A stretch of 64,000 nt of DNA, taken from contig DAMBSC010000023.1 of the NCBI GenBank assembly GCA_032054765.1, positions 1-64,000 on the forward strand, read 5' to 3'. Numbering within the stretch: position 1 is the stretch's first letter; every line of letters begins with the position of its first letter. Below the pieces are notes generated by a model. The model had not been told where the DNA came from. It worked only from the letters and a program-made list of their open reading frames with translations, and did not search any database. A program made the translations under genes and the position numbers. Positions 1-8,152 of the stretch are shown here, piece by piece. The stretch comes from DFXE01 sp032054765 (GTDB lineage Bacteria > Bacteroidota > Bacteroidia > Bacteroidales > Tannerellaceae).

Positions 1-20
1 TTTCTTTACTAATAAACTAA

Positions 21-55
21 ACGAGTCGATTCATATAGAAGCGACTCGTTTTTTT
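21..55 (+). terminator. Intrinsic terminator of a gene upstream of the window
   Basis: A perfect 8-bp stem (ACGAGTCG at 21-28 with CGACTCGT at 42-49) and a 13-nt loop are followed by a run of seven T. This is a textbook rho-independent terminator, presumably for a plus-strand gene that ends before the window. Confidence 0.85.
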
Positions 56-67
56 GTTAGATATTAT

Positions 68-75
68 TACCTTTG
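68..75 (+). promoter_or_regulatory. Candidate -7 box of the sulfatase gene
   Basis: TACCTTTG matches the Bacteroidetes -7 consensus TAnnTTTG and lies 27 bp before the sulfatase start, after the upstream terminator. No well-spaced -33 element is evident, so the call rests on the -7 match and position. Confidence 0.5.
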
Positions 76-102
76 CTCGACTAGATAATAATACAAATAA
101 TT

Positions 103-1698
103 ATGGAAAACATCTTAAAGCTGGGGTTAGCCCTCACTCCTACTCTATTATTTGCAGCTTGTAATACCGGCCAAAAAGAGGTAAGTCAAAAACCTCTGAA
201 TATTATTCATATTATGACGGATGATCATTCCTATCAGACAATCAGTGCGTATGGTCATCCTATTTCCCAATTAGCACCAACACCTAATTTGGATCGATTA
301 GCAGCAGAAGGTATGCTGTTCCGTAAAGCCTTTGTCGAGAATTCTCTTTCTACACCAAGCCGGGCCTGTTTAATGACAGGATTATACAGCCACCAGAACG
401 GACAACGTCAATTAGGAAAAGGTATAGACTCAAGCAAAGTTTTCTTCTCTGAAATATTGCAGAAACACGGCTATCAGACGGGAGTAGTCGGGAAATGGCA
501 TATGCAATGCGAACCAAAAGGTTTTGATTATTACAAGATATTATGGGATCAGGGAAATTACTATAATCCCGATTTTAAAAGTAAAAATAGTAACGGAGAA
601 TATATTAGAGAAGAAGGTTATGCGACAACGCTTATCACAGATCATGCTATAACTTTCCTGGAAGAAAGAGATCATAACAAGCCTTTCTGTCTTTTAGTTC
701 ATCATAAAGCCCCACATCGTAATTGGAAATCAGATTTAAAGTATCTGGATCTTTACGAAGATATAGACTTTCCTTTACCGGAGACATTTTATGACGATTA
801 TAAGACACGGTGTGATGCTGCCAGAACACAAGAAATGCGTATTGACGATGACATGACTTTGGTCTATGACCTTAAAGTCGACGAACTAAAAACGATAGAA
901 CCTTATAAGAATGAACCCAATCTGAAAAGTTGGGAAAATCTGATGGAACGTATGACTCCTGAACAATACGAAGCCTGGTATAACGCTTATCATCCCAAAA
1001 ACCAGAAATTCATTGATGAAAAACTAACAGGTGATGATCTATTAAGATGGAAATTCCAACGTTATATTAAAGATTACCTCCGTTGTATTAAATCTATCGA
1101 CGACGAAGTAGGACGCTTAATCGCTTATTTAGAAAAAGAAGGCCTGATGGATAATACGATTATTGTATATACTTCCGATCAGGGTTTCTATATGGGTGAG
1201 CATGGCTGGTTCGATAAACGCTTTATGTATGAAGAATCGTTCCGCACGCCATTAATCATTCGTTATCCTGAGAAAATCAAAGCAGGTTCTGTCTGTGATG
1301 CATTAGTACAGAACCTGGATTATGCACCGACCTATCTGGCTCTGGCCGGTATCGATAAACCTGAATTTATGGAAGGTACTTCATTAACGCCTCTCTTCAG
1401 TGGTGAAACTCCTGCCAATTGGCGCGAATATCTTTACTATCATTATTACGATTATCCGGCAGTACACCAGGTAAGAAGACATGATGGCGTAAGAGATAAC
1501 CGATATAAACTGATCCATTTCTATGGAGAACCTAATAAAAAAGATAAACCAATCAATTGTAATGAACTATACGACTTGCAGAATGATCCCAATGAATTAA
1601 ATAATTTGTTTGGTAATCCTGATTATTCGGAAATAACAGATCGTTTACAGAAAAGACTGGATAAATTTCGCACTGATCTAAAAATAGATGAATTTTAA
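103..1698 (+). CDS. Sulfatase lipoprotein, serine-type (S1 family)
   Basis: A 531-residue sulfatase. The N-terminal signal ends in a lipobox (LFAAC, Cys20), so it should be an envelope lipoprotein. The alkaline-phosphatase-fold metal site begins at the MTDDH stretch near residue 38. The activation motif is S83-T-P-S-R87, the serine form of the C/S-x-P-S-R signature, so the nucleophile would be a formylglycine made from Ser83 by an anaerobic sulfatase-maturing radical SAM enzyme. No such maturase is obvious in this window. A late YTSDQGFYMGEHGW stretch supplies further metal and substrate residues. It would release sulfate from a sulfated glycan; the substrate cannot be told from sequence. It appears to be its own transcription unit, with glutamine synthetase 14 bp downstream. 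Confidence 0.9.
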   Translation: MENILKLGLALTPTLLFAACNTGQKEVSQKPLNIIHIMTDDHSYQTISAYGHPISQLAPTPNLDRLAAEGMLFRKAFVENSLSTPSRACLMTGLYSHQNGQRQLGKGIDSSKVFFSEILQKHGYQTGVVGKWHMQCEPKGFDYYKILWDQGNYYNPDFKSKNSNGEYIREEGYATTLITDHAITFLEERDHNKPFCLLVHHKAPHRNWKSDLKYLDLYEDIDFPLPETFYDDYKTRCDAARTQEMRIDDDMTLVYDLKVDELKTIEPYKNEPNLKSWENLMERMTPEQYEAWYNAYHPKNQKFIDEKLTGDDLLRWKFQRYIKDYLRCIKSIDDEVGRLIAYLEKEGLMDNTIIVYTSDQGFYMGEHGWFDKRFMYEESFRTPLIIRYPEKIKAGSVCDALVQNLDYAPTYLALAGIDKPEFMEGTSLTPLFSGETPANWREYLYYHYYDYPAVHQVRRHDGVRDNRYKLIHFYGEPNKKDKPINCNELYDLQNDPNELNNLFGNPDYSEITDRLQKRLDKFRTDLKIDEF

Positions 1699-1712
1699 TT
1701 AGCTCTAAGCAT

Positions 1713-3215
1713 ATGAATAAAGAATTAGATATGAATGCCAACCCATTGGTTGCCTATTTTCAAAAACCATCTTCCGAATTTACTAAAACTGATATTATCT
1801 CCTTTATCAGGGCAAATAATATCCAAATGATTAATTTTATGTATCCTGCTGGGGATGGTAGATTAAAAACGCTCAATTTTGCCATTACGAACTTTGCTTA
1901 TTTGGATACTATTCTAACTTGCGGAGAACGGGTAGATGGCTCAAGCCTGTTTCCGTTCATTGAAGCGGACAGTAGTGATTTATATGTTATTCCACGTTTT
2001 CGAACTGCATTCCTTGATCCATTCGCCGAAATTCCTACATTATCCATGTTATGCTCTTATTTTAATAAAGACGGAGAACCATTGGAAAGTTCGCCTGAGT
2101 ATACATTACAAAAGGCAAATGAAGCTTTTACCGCAGTAACAGGAATGGTATTTGAAGCAATGGGTGAACTGGAATATTACGTAATAGATAAAGAAATAGA
2201 TCTTTTCCCCGCTACTGACCAACGTGGTTATCATGAGTCAGGCCCATTTACCAAATACAATCAGTTTCGTACAAAATGTATTCAATATATAGCTCAGGCT
2301 GGAGGATTAATCAAATATGCTCACTCAGAGGTCGGTAATTTCACGTTAAATGGGATGAACTATGAGCAGAACGAAATAGAATTTCTACCCACAAGAGTTG
2401 AAGATGCTGCAGATCAACTTATGATAGCTAAATGGATCATTCGTAACCTGGCCTATCAACAGGGATTAAATATTACGTTTGCTCCAAAGATTACAACAGG
2501 TAAAGCAGGCTCAGGCTTACACGTCCATATGCGTATCATGAAAGACGGGAAAAACCAGATGTTGGATAATGGAATACTTTCAGAAACTTCCAGGAAAGCA
2601 ATAGCAGGAATGATGGAACTGGCACCTTCTATAACAGCATTTGGAAACACCAATCCTACCTGTTATTTCCGTCTGGTTCCTCACCAGGAAGCTCCTACAA
2701 ATATTTGTTGGGGCGATCGAAATCGTTCTGTGTTGGTACGTGTACCACTGGGTTGGACGTCTCACAAAGATATGAGTGTTATCGCTAACCCTCTTGAGAA
2801 ATCAACAGACTTTGATACATCCCAAAAACAAACTGTAGAAATGCGTTCACCGGATGGTTCTGCCGATATCTATCAATTACTAGCAGGATTAGCAGTCGCC
2901 TGTCGGCATGGTTTTGAAATGGAGAATGCCCTGGCTGTTGCCGACCAAACGTATGTGAATGTAAACATCCATAAAGAAGAAAACCAAAGTCGCTTAGAAA
3001 CACTTAAGCAATTACCAGACAGTTGTGCAGCATCAGCTATTTGCTTAAAGAAACAAAGAGCAATCTTTGAAAAATACAATGTTTTCAGTGAGCAAATGAT
3101 CAATGGAATTATTAAAAAGTTGGAAACATACAATGATGCTACATTAAGAAAAGAGTTAAATAATCAACCAGAAAGACTCCAGCAACTTGTAAATCATTTT
3201 TTTCATTGCGGTTAA
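1713..3215 (+). CDS. Glutamine synthetase family protein
   Basis: A 500-residue single-chain glutamine synthetase, near the size of type I enzymes and far shorter than the roughly 730-residue GlnN (GSIII) of Bacteroides. An N-terminal beta-grasp domain (about residues 25-115) is followed by the catalytic domain. Visible catalytic signatures include GELEYYVI near residue 148 (metal-binding glutamates), the GSGLHVHM stretch (substrate loop), and a region around NRSVLVRVP (ATP and phosphate binding). It should join ammonia to glutamate using ATP in the cytoplasm. Whether it is the main assimilatory enzyme or a gamma-glutamyl ligase relative is not settled by sequence. It starts 14 bp after the sulfatase and may be cotranscribed with it. 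Confidence 0.85.
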   Translation: MNKELDMNANPLVAYFQKPSSEFTKTDIISFIRANNIQMINFMYPAGDGRLKTLNFAITNFAYLDTILTCGERVDGSSLFPFIEADSSDLYVIPRFRTAFLDPFAEIPTLSMLCSYFNKDGEPLESSPEYTLQKANEAFTAVTGMVFEAMGELEYYVIDKEIDLFPATDQRGYHESGPFTKYNQFRTKCIQYIAQAGGLIKYAHSEVGNFTLNGMNYEQNEIEFLPTRVEDAADQLMIAKWIIRNLAYQQGLNITFAPKITTGKAGSGLHVHMRIMKDGKNQMLDNGILSETSRKAIAGMMELAPSITAFGNTNPTCYFRLVPHQEAPTNICWGDRNRSVLVRVPLGWTSHKDMSVIANPLEKSTDFDTSQKQTVEMRSPDGSADIYQLLAGLAVACRHGFEMENALAVADQTYVNVNIHKEENQSRLETLKQLPDSCAASAICLKKQRAIFEKYNVFSEQMINGIIKKLETYNDATLRKELNNQPERLQQLVNHFFHCG

Positions 3216-3259
3216 TATAACTTTTTCCTGTTTTTTATTGTTATTTTGTCAATATATCT

Positions 3260-3267
3260 TACATTTG
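3260..3267 (+). promoter_or_regulatory. Candidate -7 box just before the HU/SPOR gene
   Basis: TACATTTG fits TAnnTTTG. Its end is 4 bp before the ATG at 3272, so the predicted transcription start falls on or next to the start codon, implying a leaderless message. No properly spaced -33 element is seen, so this is tentative. Confidence 0.35.
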
Positions 3268-3271
3268 TGGT

Positions 3272-4216
3272 ATGTTAAGGATAGTTTCACACCTTGAATG
3301 CCTATTAATGGTACATGATTGCGTGATTGTACCACGCTTAGGAGGCTTTGTTTCACATATGGTGCCTGCATCGTATAGGGCAAGTGAACATATCTTTTAT
3401 CCTATGCATAAAGAAATCGTTTTCAATACGACTTTAAGACATAATGACGGTTTGCTTTCGGAATCCTACATGAAAATCTACAATGTGGATTATCATAAAG
3501 CTTACCGCATGGTTGAAGACGATGCAGACGAAATCAGAGAACAGCTTTACAAAGACAAAGAAGTTTCATTAGGAACCATTGGAGCTTTCCGTTTAGGAAA
3601 TGAAGGACAAGTGGTCTTTCGTCCTTTGAATGAAGGTTTCCAAAGCATGGACTCGTATGGTCTTCCTTCCTTCCGTTTAAAAACCGTTCAGGCATTACAA
3701 CGCGAATTAGCCGTAGTAGAAGCCGAACAGAAAAAAGCGGAAAGCGATCATGTCTTATATATTCCTATTAAACGGAAATGGCTGCAAAGTATAGCCGGTG
3801 TCGCAGCTGCTATCACGATGTTTCTCGTTATTTCTACGCCGGTTAAGCAAATCGACACGGAAACCTATACAGCTAACTTTATTCCTACAGAAGTTGTAGC
3901 AACCAGTACTGTCGTTACTCCTCAACCAACCAGAACTACGGCAGCTTCAGTAGCACCTGTGCAAACCAGGGTTCAACAACCGCAAAGTACTGATATTTAT
4001 TATGTGATCGTAAGCAGTGTTAATTCTGTAAAGCAAGCCGATCAGTTTATTGCCGGTATGGATCGTTCTGCCTTTAAACGGGTAGACAAACTGGTTGAAA
4101 GCAAGAAGGTACGTGTATACGTAGAAAAATTCAACGACCGCGATAAAGCAGACGCATATATGGCTAAGTTGCGTAAAAATCCTAAATACAAAGATGCCTG
4201 GGTATATATCCCGTAA
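3272..4216 (+). CDS. HU-CCDC81 and SPOR domain membrane protein
   Basis: A 314-residue protein. Residues 1-125 resemble the paired HU-like domains called HU-CCDC81 (HDCVIVPRLGGFV near 15-27; SLGTIGAFRLG near 99-109). One hydrophobic segment lies at about 170-189. A Pro/Thr/Gln-rich linker follows, then a SPOR domain (about 242-314) of the type that binds denuded septal peptidoglycan. The topology would put the DNA-binding-like part in the cytoplasm and SPOR in the periplasm, suggesting a link between nucleoid and division site; that role is an inference. The start is kept at 3272 because the HU-like fold begins at once, although a TAnnTTTG box sits only 4 bp upstream. A helicase gene follows 11 bp downstream. 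Confidence 0.85.
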   Translation: MLRIVSHLECLLMVHDCVIVPRLGGFVSHMVPASYRASEHIFYPMHKEIVFNTTLRHNDGLLSESYMKIYNVDYHKAYRMVEDDADEIREQLYKDKEVSLGTIGAFRLGNEGQVVFRPLNEGFQSMDSYGLPSFRLKTVQALQRELAVVEAEQKKAESDHVLYIPIKRKWLQSIAGVAAAITMFLVISTPVKQIDTETYTANFIPTEVVATSTVVTPQPTRTTAASVAPVQTRVQQPQSTDIYYVIVSSVNSVKQADQFIAGMDRSAFKRVDKLVESKKVRVYVEKFNDRDKADAYMAKLRKNPKYKDAWVYIP

Positions 4217-4227
4217 TCTTCACCTCA

Positions 4228-5829
4228 TTGGAATTTCAACTCGATACGAATAACAAAGAGTTTCAGGATGCCCTGGAACTAATTACTCATACCCGCCAGT
4301 CTGTTTTTCTTACAGGGAAAGCCGGTACGGGAAAGTCTACTTTCCTAAAGTATATCTGCAAACATACTAAAAAGAAACATGTCGTATTAGCTCCCACAGG
4401 GATTGCCGCTATTAATGCGCAAGGCTCTACATTGCATTCATTCTTTAAATTACCTTTCCGACCAATGCTTCCCGATGATCCCGATTTAAGTACAAAGGGA
4501 GGAAGGATTTATGATTTCTTTAAATATAAGAAATCTCACAGAAAGCTAATAGCGGAAGTAGAACTTATCATCATTGACGAGATATCCATGGTACGGGCTG
4601 ATACGATTGATTGTATTGATCGTATCCTACGTGTATATTCCGATAATAGTCGGTTACCTTTCGGAGGTAAACAGCTATTATTTGTCGGAGATGTATATCA
4701 GCTTGAACCGGTTGTACCTTCCGATCAGAAAGAAATACTAAGTCTGTTCTATTCCAGTCCGTTTTTCTTTTCAGCTAAGGTTTTCAAAGATATCAACCTC
4801 GTACCTATTGAACTGCAAAAGGCCTACCGTCAGACTGATCCTGTATTTATCAATATTCTTGACCGAATACGTAATAATGCCACTCGTTCGCAGGAATTAG
4901 ATGTTCTTAATGCACGTTATTTTCCCTCTTTCACTCCTAAGAATGAGGATATGTATATTACGCTGGCTACCAGAAGGGATCAGGTGGATCATATCAATGA
5001 AAAGCGTTTAGAAGAACTTCCCGGTGAAGAATTTATTTCCGATGGTTTTATCGATGGTGATTTTCCGGAGTCCTCCCTCCCAACCCAGCTTCATCTTTCA
5101 ATTAAAGAACAAGCACAGGTTATTTTTATAGATAATGATCCTGACCGGCGATGGGTAAACGGGACGATAGGAATGATATCTGGGATAGACGAAGACGGGA
5201 ATGTATACGTTATACTTGAAAACGGGAAAGAATATCTCGTAGAACGTACCTCATGGAGAAACTACCGTTACAAATACAACGAAAAGGAAAAAAGGATTGA
5301 AGAAGAAATAGTAGGCACTTTCGAACAATTACCTATCCGTCTCGCCTGGGCTATTACCGTACATAAAAGCCAGGGATTAACCTTTAGCCGTGTCGTTGTA
5401 GACCTTACAGGAGGTGTATTTGCAGGTGGACAAACCTATGTCGCATTAAGCCGCTGTACCAGTCTGGAAGGATTAGTATTAAAAAGTAAAATCACTCCGC
5501 GAGAAATATTTGTACGAAAGGAGATTATTGCATTCAGCCAGCAATTCAACGACCGTAAACTCATTGAAACAGTATTACGTGAAAGCGAAGCCGAACTCCT
5601 ATATGCACAAGCCCTGCAACAATTTGATAAAGGAAATATCAAGGAAGCCGTCGAAGCATTCTCTGCCGCCGTCGGTAAAAGAAATGAACTTTCCAATCCG
5701 CTATATCAGCGTTTATTCAGAAAAAAGCTCCAGTATATCAATTCTTTAAAAGAAGAAATCAAACAACTAAGAGAGAAATCATTCAAACAACAGGAAATTA
5801 ACAGGGAATTGCACAGGAATATTACCTGA
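4228..5829 (+). CDS. Pif1/RecD-like superfamily 1 helicase
   Basis: A 533-residue SF1 helicase. Walker A is GKAGTGKS (30-37), followed by LAPTGIAA (motif Ia region), Walker B LIIIDEIS (113-120), GDVYQLEP (motif III), and near the end VHKSQGLTF and YVALSRCTSLEGL (motifs V-VI), as in the Pif1/RecD2 group. After about residue 455 the protein becomes a TPR-like helical segment and coiled coil. No ATG fits; the start is TTG at 4228, 11 bp after the HU/SPOR gene. The stop overlaps the ATG of the next gene by one base (TGATG), and that gene encodes the rest of the TPR array, so the pair may be one protein split by a -1 shift or a coupled two-subunit helicase. Confidence 0.85.
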   Translation: MEFQLDTNNKEFQDALELITHTRQSVFLTGKAGTGKSTFLKYICKHTKKKHVVLAPTGIAAINAQGSTLHSFFKLPFRPMLPDDPDLSTKGGRIYDFFKYKKSHRKLIAEVELIIIDEISMVRADTIDCIDRILRVYSDNSRLPFGGKQLLFVGDVYQLEPVVPSDQKEILSLFYSSPFFFSAKVFKDINLVPIELQKAYRQTDPVFINILDRIRNNATRSQELDVLNARYFPSFTPKNEDMYITLATRRDQVDHINEKRLEELPGEEFISDGFIDGDFPESSLPTQLHLSIKEQAQVIFIDNDPDRRWVNGTIGMISGIDEDGNVYVILENGKEYLVERTSWRNYRYKYNEKEKRIEEEIVGTFEQLPIRLAWAITVHKSQGLTFSRVVVDLTGGVFAGGQTYVALSRCTSLEGLVLKSKITPREIFVRKEIIAFSQQFNDRKLIETVLRESEAELLYAQALQQFDKGNIKEAVEAFSAAVGKRNELSNPLYQRLFRKKLQYINSLKEEIKQLREKSFKQQEINRELHRNIT

Positions 5830-6242
5830 TGGGAAATGAATGTATCACTAAAGCTAAAGATCATAAAGCCGCTATCCGCAACTTTGATAAAGCGCTCAAG
5901 CTTGACCCGAAGTTTGTTGACGCGTGGGTAAGAAAGGGAATAACTCTGCTCGATCTACGTGAAGATCATGCCGCGCAGGCTTGCCTTAATGAAGCGATCC
6001 GTTTAAGTCCCAATTCTTTCAAAGCCCGCTACAACCGAGGAAAATGCCATCTTTCATTAAGGAATTACGACGAAGCTGCCAATGATCTTGGAAAGGCAAT
6101 CGACATAAAACCTCAACATGCCGCCGCACACGATTACTTATCCGAAGCATACCGCCATCTTGGTGAAGAAGATTTAGCTCAACGCCATCAGGATATTGCT
6201 GAAGAAATCAGAAATAAGAATCAAACGAATAAAAATATTTAA
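5829..6242 (+). CDS. TPR protein coupled to the helicase
   Basis: A 137-residue soluble protein made almost wholly of three tetratricopeptide units (repeats ending ALKLDP, AIRLSP and AIDIKP). There is no signal peptide. Its ATG overlaps the helicase stop codon by one base, which favours translational coupling. The first TPR appears to begin just upstream of the ATG: reading this frame backwards gives Tyr-Tyr-Leu before the Met. The helicase C-terminus is itself TPR-like. The two therefore look like halves of one helicase-TPR polypeptide. Alternatives are a true two-gene design or a sequencing indel near 5820. Confidence 0.75.
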   Translation: MGNECITKAKDHKAAIRNFDKALKLDPKFVDAWVRKGITLLDLREDHAAQACLNEAIRLSPNSFKARYNRGKCHLSLRNYDEAANDLGKAIDIKPQHAAAHDYLSEAYRHLGEEDLAQRHQDIAEEIRNKNQTNKNI

Positions 6243-6300
6243 ACCATTGGTTTACTGGTAATATCATTATGATTTCTTGTTTACCTAACTACCTTTTAGT

Positions 6301-6430
6301 GGTTTGGTAATTACCGATTATTCTTTTGACCTATGTGAAATTTATTTTTGACGTTGGTCAAAAGTTCATTTGACAAGGGTCAAAAGTAAGTTTGACAGTT
6401 GTCAAATGAATAAGAAGTAACTACCAAAGC
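6301..6430. repeat. Four-unit 22-bp-period palindrome array A with symmetric flanks
   Basis: Four palindromes TTTGAC-N4-GTCAAA lie at 6325-6340 (last arm GTGAAA), 6347-6362, 6369-6384 and 6391-6406, exactly 22 bp apart. Loops differ (CTAT, GTTG, AAGG, AGTT), as do the 6-bp spacers. One base outside on each side, 6301-6323 and 6408-6430 are inverted repeats of each other (18 of 23 positions match). The element fills most of the gap between the TPR gene and the rplU promoter. There is no open reading frame in it. Arrays of the same geometry but different sequence occur at 16979-17060, 37831-37912 and 61472-61559. Confidence 0.85.
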
Positions 6431-6517
6431 AATAAAGCCTAACGTATAAAACAATAAATCATAGGGTTAATAACAAGAATAGTATAAAGTTTTTACTAAA
6501 AAAACAGGATAGAATAC

Positions 6518-6548
6518 TTGTGAATTAAAGTAATAAACTGTAATTTTG
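6518..6548 (+). promoter_or_regulatory. Promoter of rplU-rpmA
   Basis: TTG at 6518-6520 and TAATTTTG at 6541-6548 form a Bacteroidetes -33/-7 pair with 20 bp between them. The predicted start near 6555 gives a leader of about 80 nt before rplU, room for ribosomal-protein autoregulation, though no known leader motif is recognised. Confidence 0.65.
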
Positions 6549-6633
6549 CGCTCTGAATCTTTAAGGGTAAAAAAGTGATGAAGCATAAAAACAGCATCCA
6601 CCCCCGGAAATAACCTGTTAAATGAATAAACAG

Positions 6634-6951
6634 ATGTACGTAATTGTAGAGATCAACGGACAGCAATTCAAAGCTGAACAAGGCAAGAAGTTATTCGTTC
6701 ACCATATTAAAGACATTGAAGGTGGTGCCACTGTTGAATTTGATAAAGTATTATTAGTTGACAATGAAGGAACTGTAACTGTAGGAGCTCCTACTGTTGA
6801 AGGCGCAAAGGTTGTATGCGAAGTACTATCTCCGCTTGTGAAAGGTGATAAAGTATTAGTTTTTCACAAAAAGAGAAGAAAAGGGTATCGTAAATTAAAC
6901 GGCCACCGCCAACAGTTTACAGAATTGAATATTAAAGAAGTTATTGCTTAA
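6634..6951 (+). CDS. rplU: 50S ribosomal protein L21
   Basis: A 105-residue L21 starting MYVIVEINGQQFKAE and ending in the conserved KKRRKGYRKLNGHRQ region. It binds 23S rRNA in the large subunit. An in-frame ATG at 6622 would add MNKQ, but Bacteroidales L21 proteins I know start at MYVIVEI, so 6634 is preferred. It is followed by rpmA 19 bp downstream, the usual rplU-rpmA order. Confidence 0.95.
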   Translation: MYVIVEINGQQFKAEQGKKLFVHHIKDIEGGATVEFDKVLLVDNEGTVTVGAPTVEGAKVVCEVLSPLVKGDKVLVFHKKRRKGYRKLNGHRQQFTELNIKEVIA

Positions 6952-6970
6952 CGTTTAAAAGAATAAGAAA

Positions 6971-7237
6971 ATGGCACATAAAAAAGGTGTAGGTAGTTCT
7001 AAGAACGGTCGTGAATCGGAAAGTAAACGATTAGGAGTTAAGCTTTTTGGTGGTGAAACTGCTAAAGCAGGTAATATTATTGTTCGCCAAAGAGGCACAA
7101 CTCATCACCCGGGTGAAAATGTTGGTATAGGTAGAGATCACACATTATACGCTTTAATAGATGGTATAGTAACTTTCCGTAAAGGAAAAGAAAACAGATC
7201 ATACGTATCAGTAAAAGAAATACAAGCTGAAGCTTAA
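6971..7237 (+). CDS. rpmA: 50S ribosomal protein L27
   Basis: An 88-residue L27 with the family opening MAHKKGVGSSKNGRES and the core RQRGTTHHPGENVGIGRDHTLYA split over residues near 38-60. Its N-terminus reaches the peptidyl-transferase centre. It begins directly with MAHKKG, so the long cleaved N-terminal extension seen in some Firmicutes is absent. It shares the operon with rplU and ends before a strong terminator. serS, often next in Bacteroides, is not here. Confidence 0.96.
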   Translation: MAHKKGVGSSKNGRESESKRLGVKLFGGETAKAGNIIVRQRGTTHHPGENVGIGRDHTLYALIDGIVTFRKGKENRSYVSVKEIQAEA

Positions 7238-7260
7238 ATTTCTAAAAAGATAAAAGTGAA

Positions 7261-7288
7261 AGGGTTGTCTATCGGATAACCCTTTTTT
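7261..7288 (+). terminator. Terminator of rplU-rpmA
   Basis: AGGGTTGTC and GGATAACCCT form a stem (one G-U pair) around a short loop, followed by TTTTTT at 7283-7288. It lies 23 bp after rpmA and also faces the convergent small gene at 7295-7564. Confidence 0.8.
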
Positions 7289-7294
7289 ATTTGT

Positions 7295-7564
7295 TTATAA
7301 ATAGACGAAACCCACAAATACCACTCCCACCAGAGTCATTGCTGAAAAGAAATTAAAAAGTGCCTGGGTTAGATTGACTGAACCACTTTCATTCGTGGTT
7401 GATAAAGAGTCCAAAGTTACTTTCTGACCTATAAACCGTAAGAAGCCATACCGGGTAAACCGCCCGATCACATCGCAGAATACCATAATAAAAAGAATAT
7501 CGAATATTAATTCTACGATAAATAGAAGAATTACTTTTACTATTTCTCCAATAAGATCAGACAT
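7295..7564 (-). CDS. Small membrane protein of unknown function
   Basis: An 89-residue hypothetical protein with two clear hydrophobic segments: about residues 7-31 (VKVILLFIVELIFDILFIMV) and about 68-88 at the C-terminus. A charged middle part (about 33-60) should form a loop. No family is recognised. It is convergent with rpmA and divergent from cytidine deaminase. Start ATG and composition are ordinary. It could be an inner-membrane accessory protein; no role is assigned. Confidence 0.65.
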   Translation of the reverse strand: MSDLIGEIVKVILLFIVELIFDILFIMVFCDVIGRFTRYGFLRFIGQKVTLDSLSTTNESGSVNLTQALFNFFSAMTLVGVVFVGFVYL

Positions 7565-7637
7565 AATTCTTATTTTAGCACAAATAATTTATTTATTACA
7601 AATATAGCATTTTGTTGAATATATTTAAACATTTGAT

Positions 7638-8120
7638 ATGAGTGAAGTTATACTTGAAACAAAGATAAACGTATTGAAAAAGGAGGAATTACCATCCGAG
7701 TTTAAATCATTATTATATGCAGCTATTACTGCCGCAGACAAGGCTTACGCACCATATTCCAATTTTCGGGTGGGAGCTGCTGTTTTGTTATCAGATGGGA
7801 AAATAGTTACGGGAAGTAATCAGGAAAATGCTGCTTATCCTTCAGGATTGTGTGCAGAACGGGTAGCGTTATTCAATGCAGGCTCGCAATATCCCGAATT
7901 ATCTGTGGTTGCGATGGCTGTCACCGCATACTCAAATAACAAACAAGTTGAAATGGTATCTCCATGCGGTGCATGCAGACAAGTAATGCTTGAAGTTGAA
8001 AACCGTTATAAATATCCTTTTAAAGTATTACTATGCGGTTCGGAGAAGGTATATCAGTTAGATAATGCCTCTTCTTTGTTACCCATATCTTTTGACGGAA
8101 GCGATTTACCTAAAAAATAA
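7638..8120 (+). CDS. cdd: Cytidine deaminase
   Basis: A 160-residue zinc cytidine deaminase of the homotetrameric class. The zinc site is C72-A-E74 together with P109-C110-G-A-C113; Glu74 is the proton shuttle. The YAPYSNFRVGAA and NQENAAYPSGL stretches bind substrate. It converts cytidine and deoxycytidine to uridine and deoxyuridine in pyrimidine salvage. The N-terminal 20 residues precede the usual core, slightly longer than minimal enzymes. It stands alone and ends at a hairpin shared with convergent glgP. Confidence 0.95.
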   Translation: MSEVILETKINVLKKEELPSEFKSLLYAAITAADKAYAPYSNFRVGAAVLLSDGKIVTGSNQENAAYPSGLCAERVALFNAGSQYPELSVVAMAVTAYSNNKQVEMVSPCGACRQVMLEVENRYKYPFKVLLCGSEKVYQLDNASSLLPISFDGSDLPKK

Positions 8121-8143
8121 ATGGCGGATTAAAAACCCGCCAT
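8121..8143. terminator. Hairpin terminator between cdd and glgP
   Basis: ATGGCGG (8121-8127) pairs with CCGCCAT (8137-8143) around an A-rich loop. It begins directly after the cdd stop and lies 10 bp beyond the glgP stop on the other strand, so it can serve both convergent genes. Confidence 0.7.
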
Positions 8144-8152
8144 TATCGTTAT

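Noticed and set aside
6325..6406. CRISPR array
   Set aside because: Spacers are only 6 bp, the repeats are perfect palindromes, there are always four, and no cas gene is present. The same holds for the other three arrays.
6301..6430. Invertible promoter between inverted repeats
   Set aside because: No promoter box lies between the flanks; the rplU promoter is outside at 6518-6548, and the flanks match at only 18 of 23 positions with no recombinase nearby.
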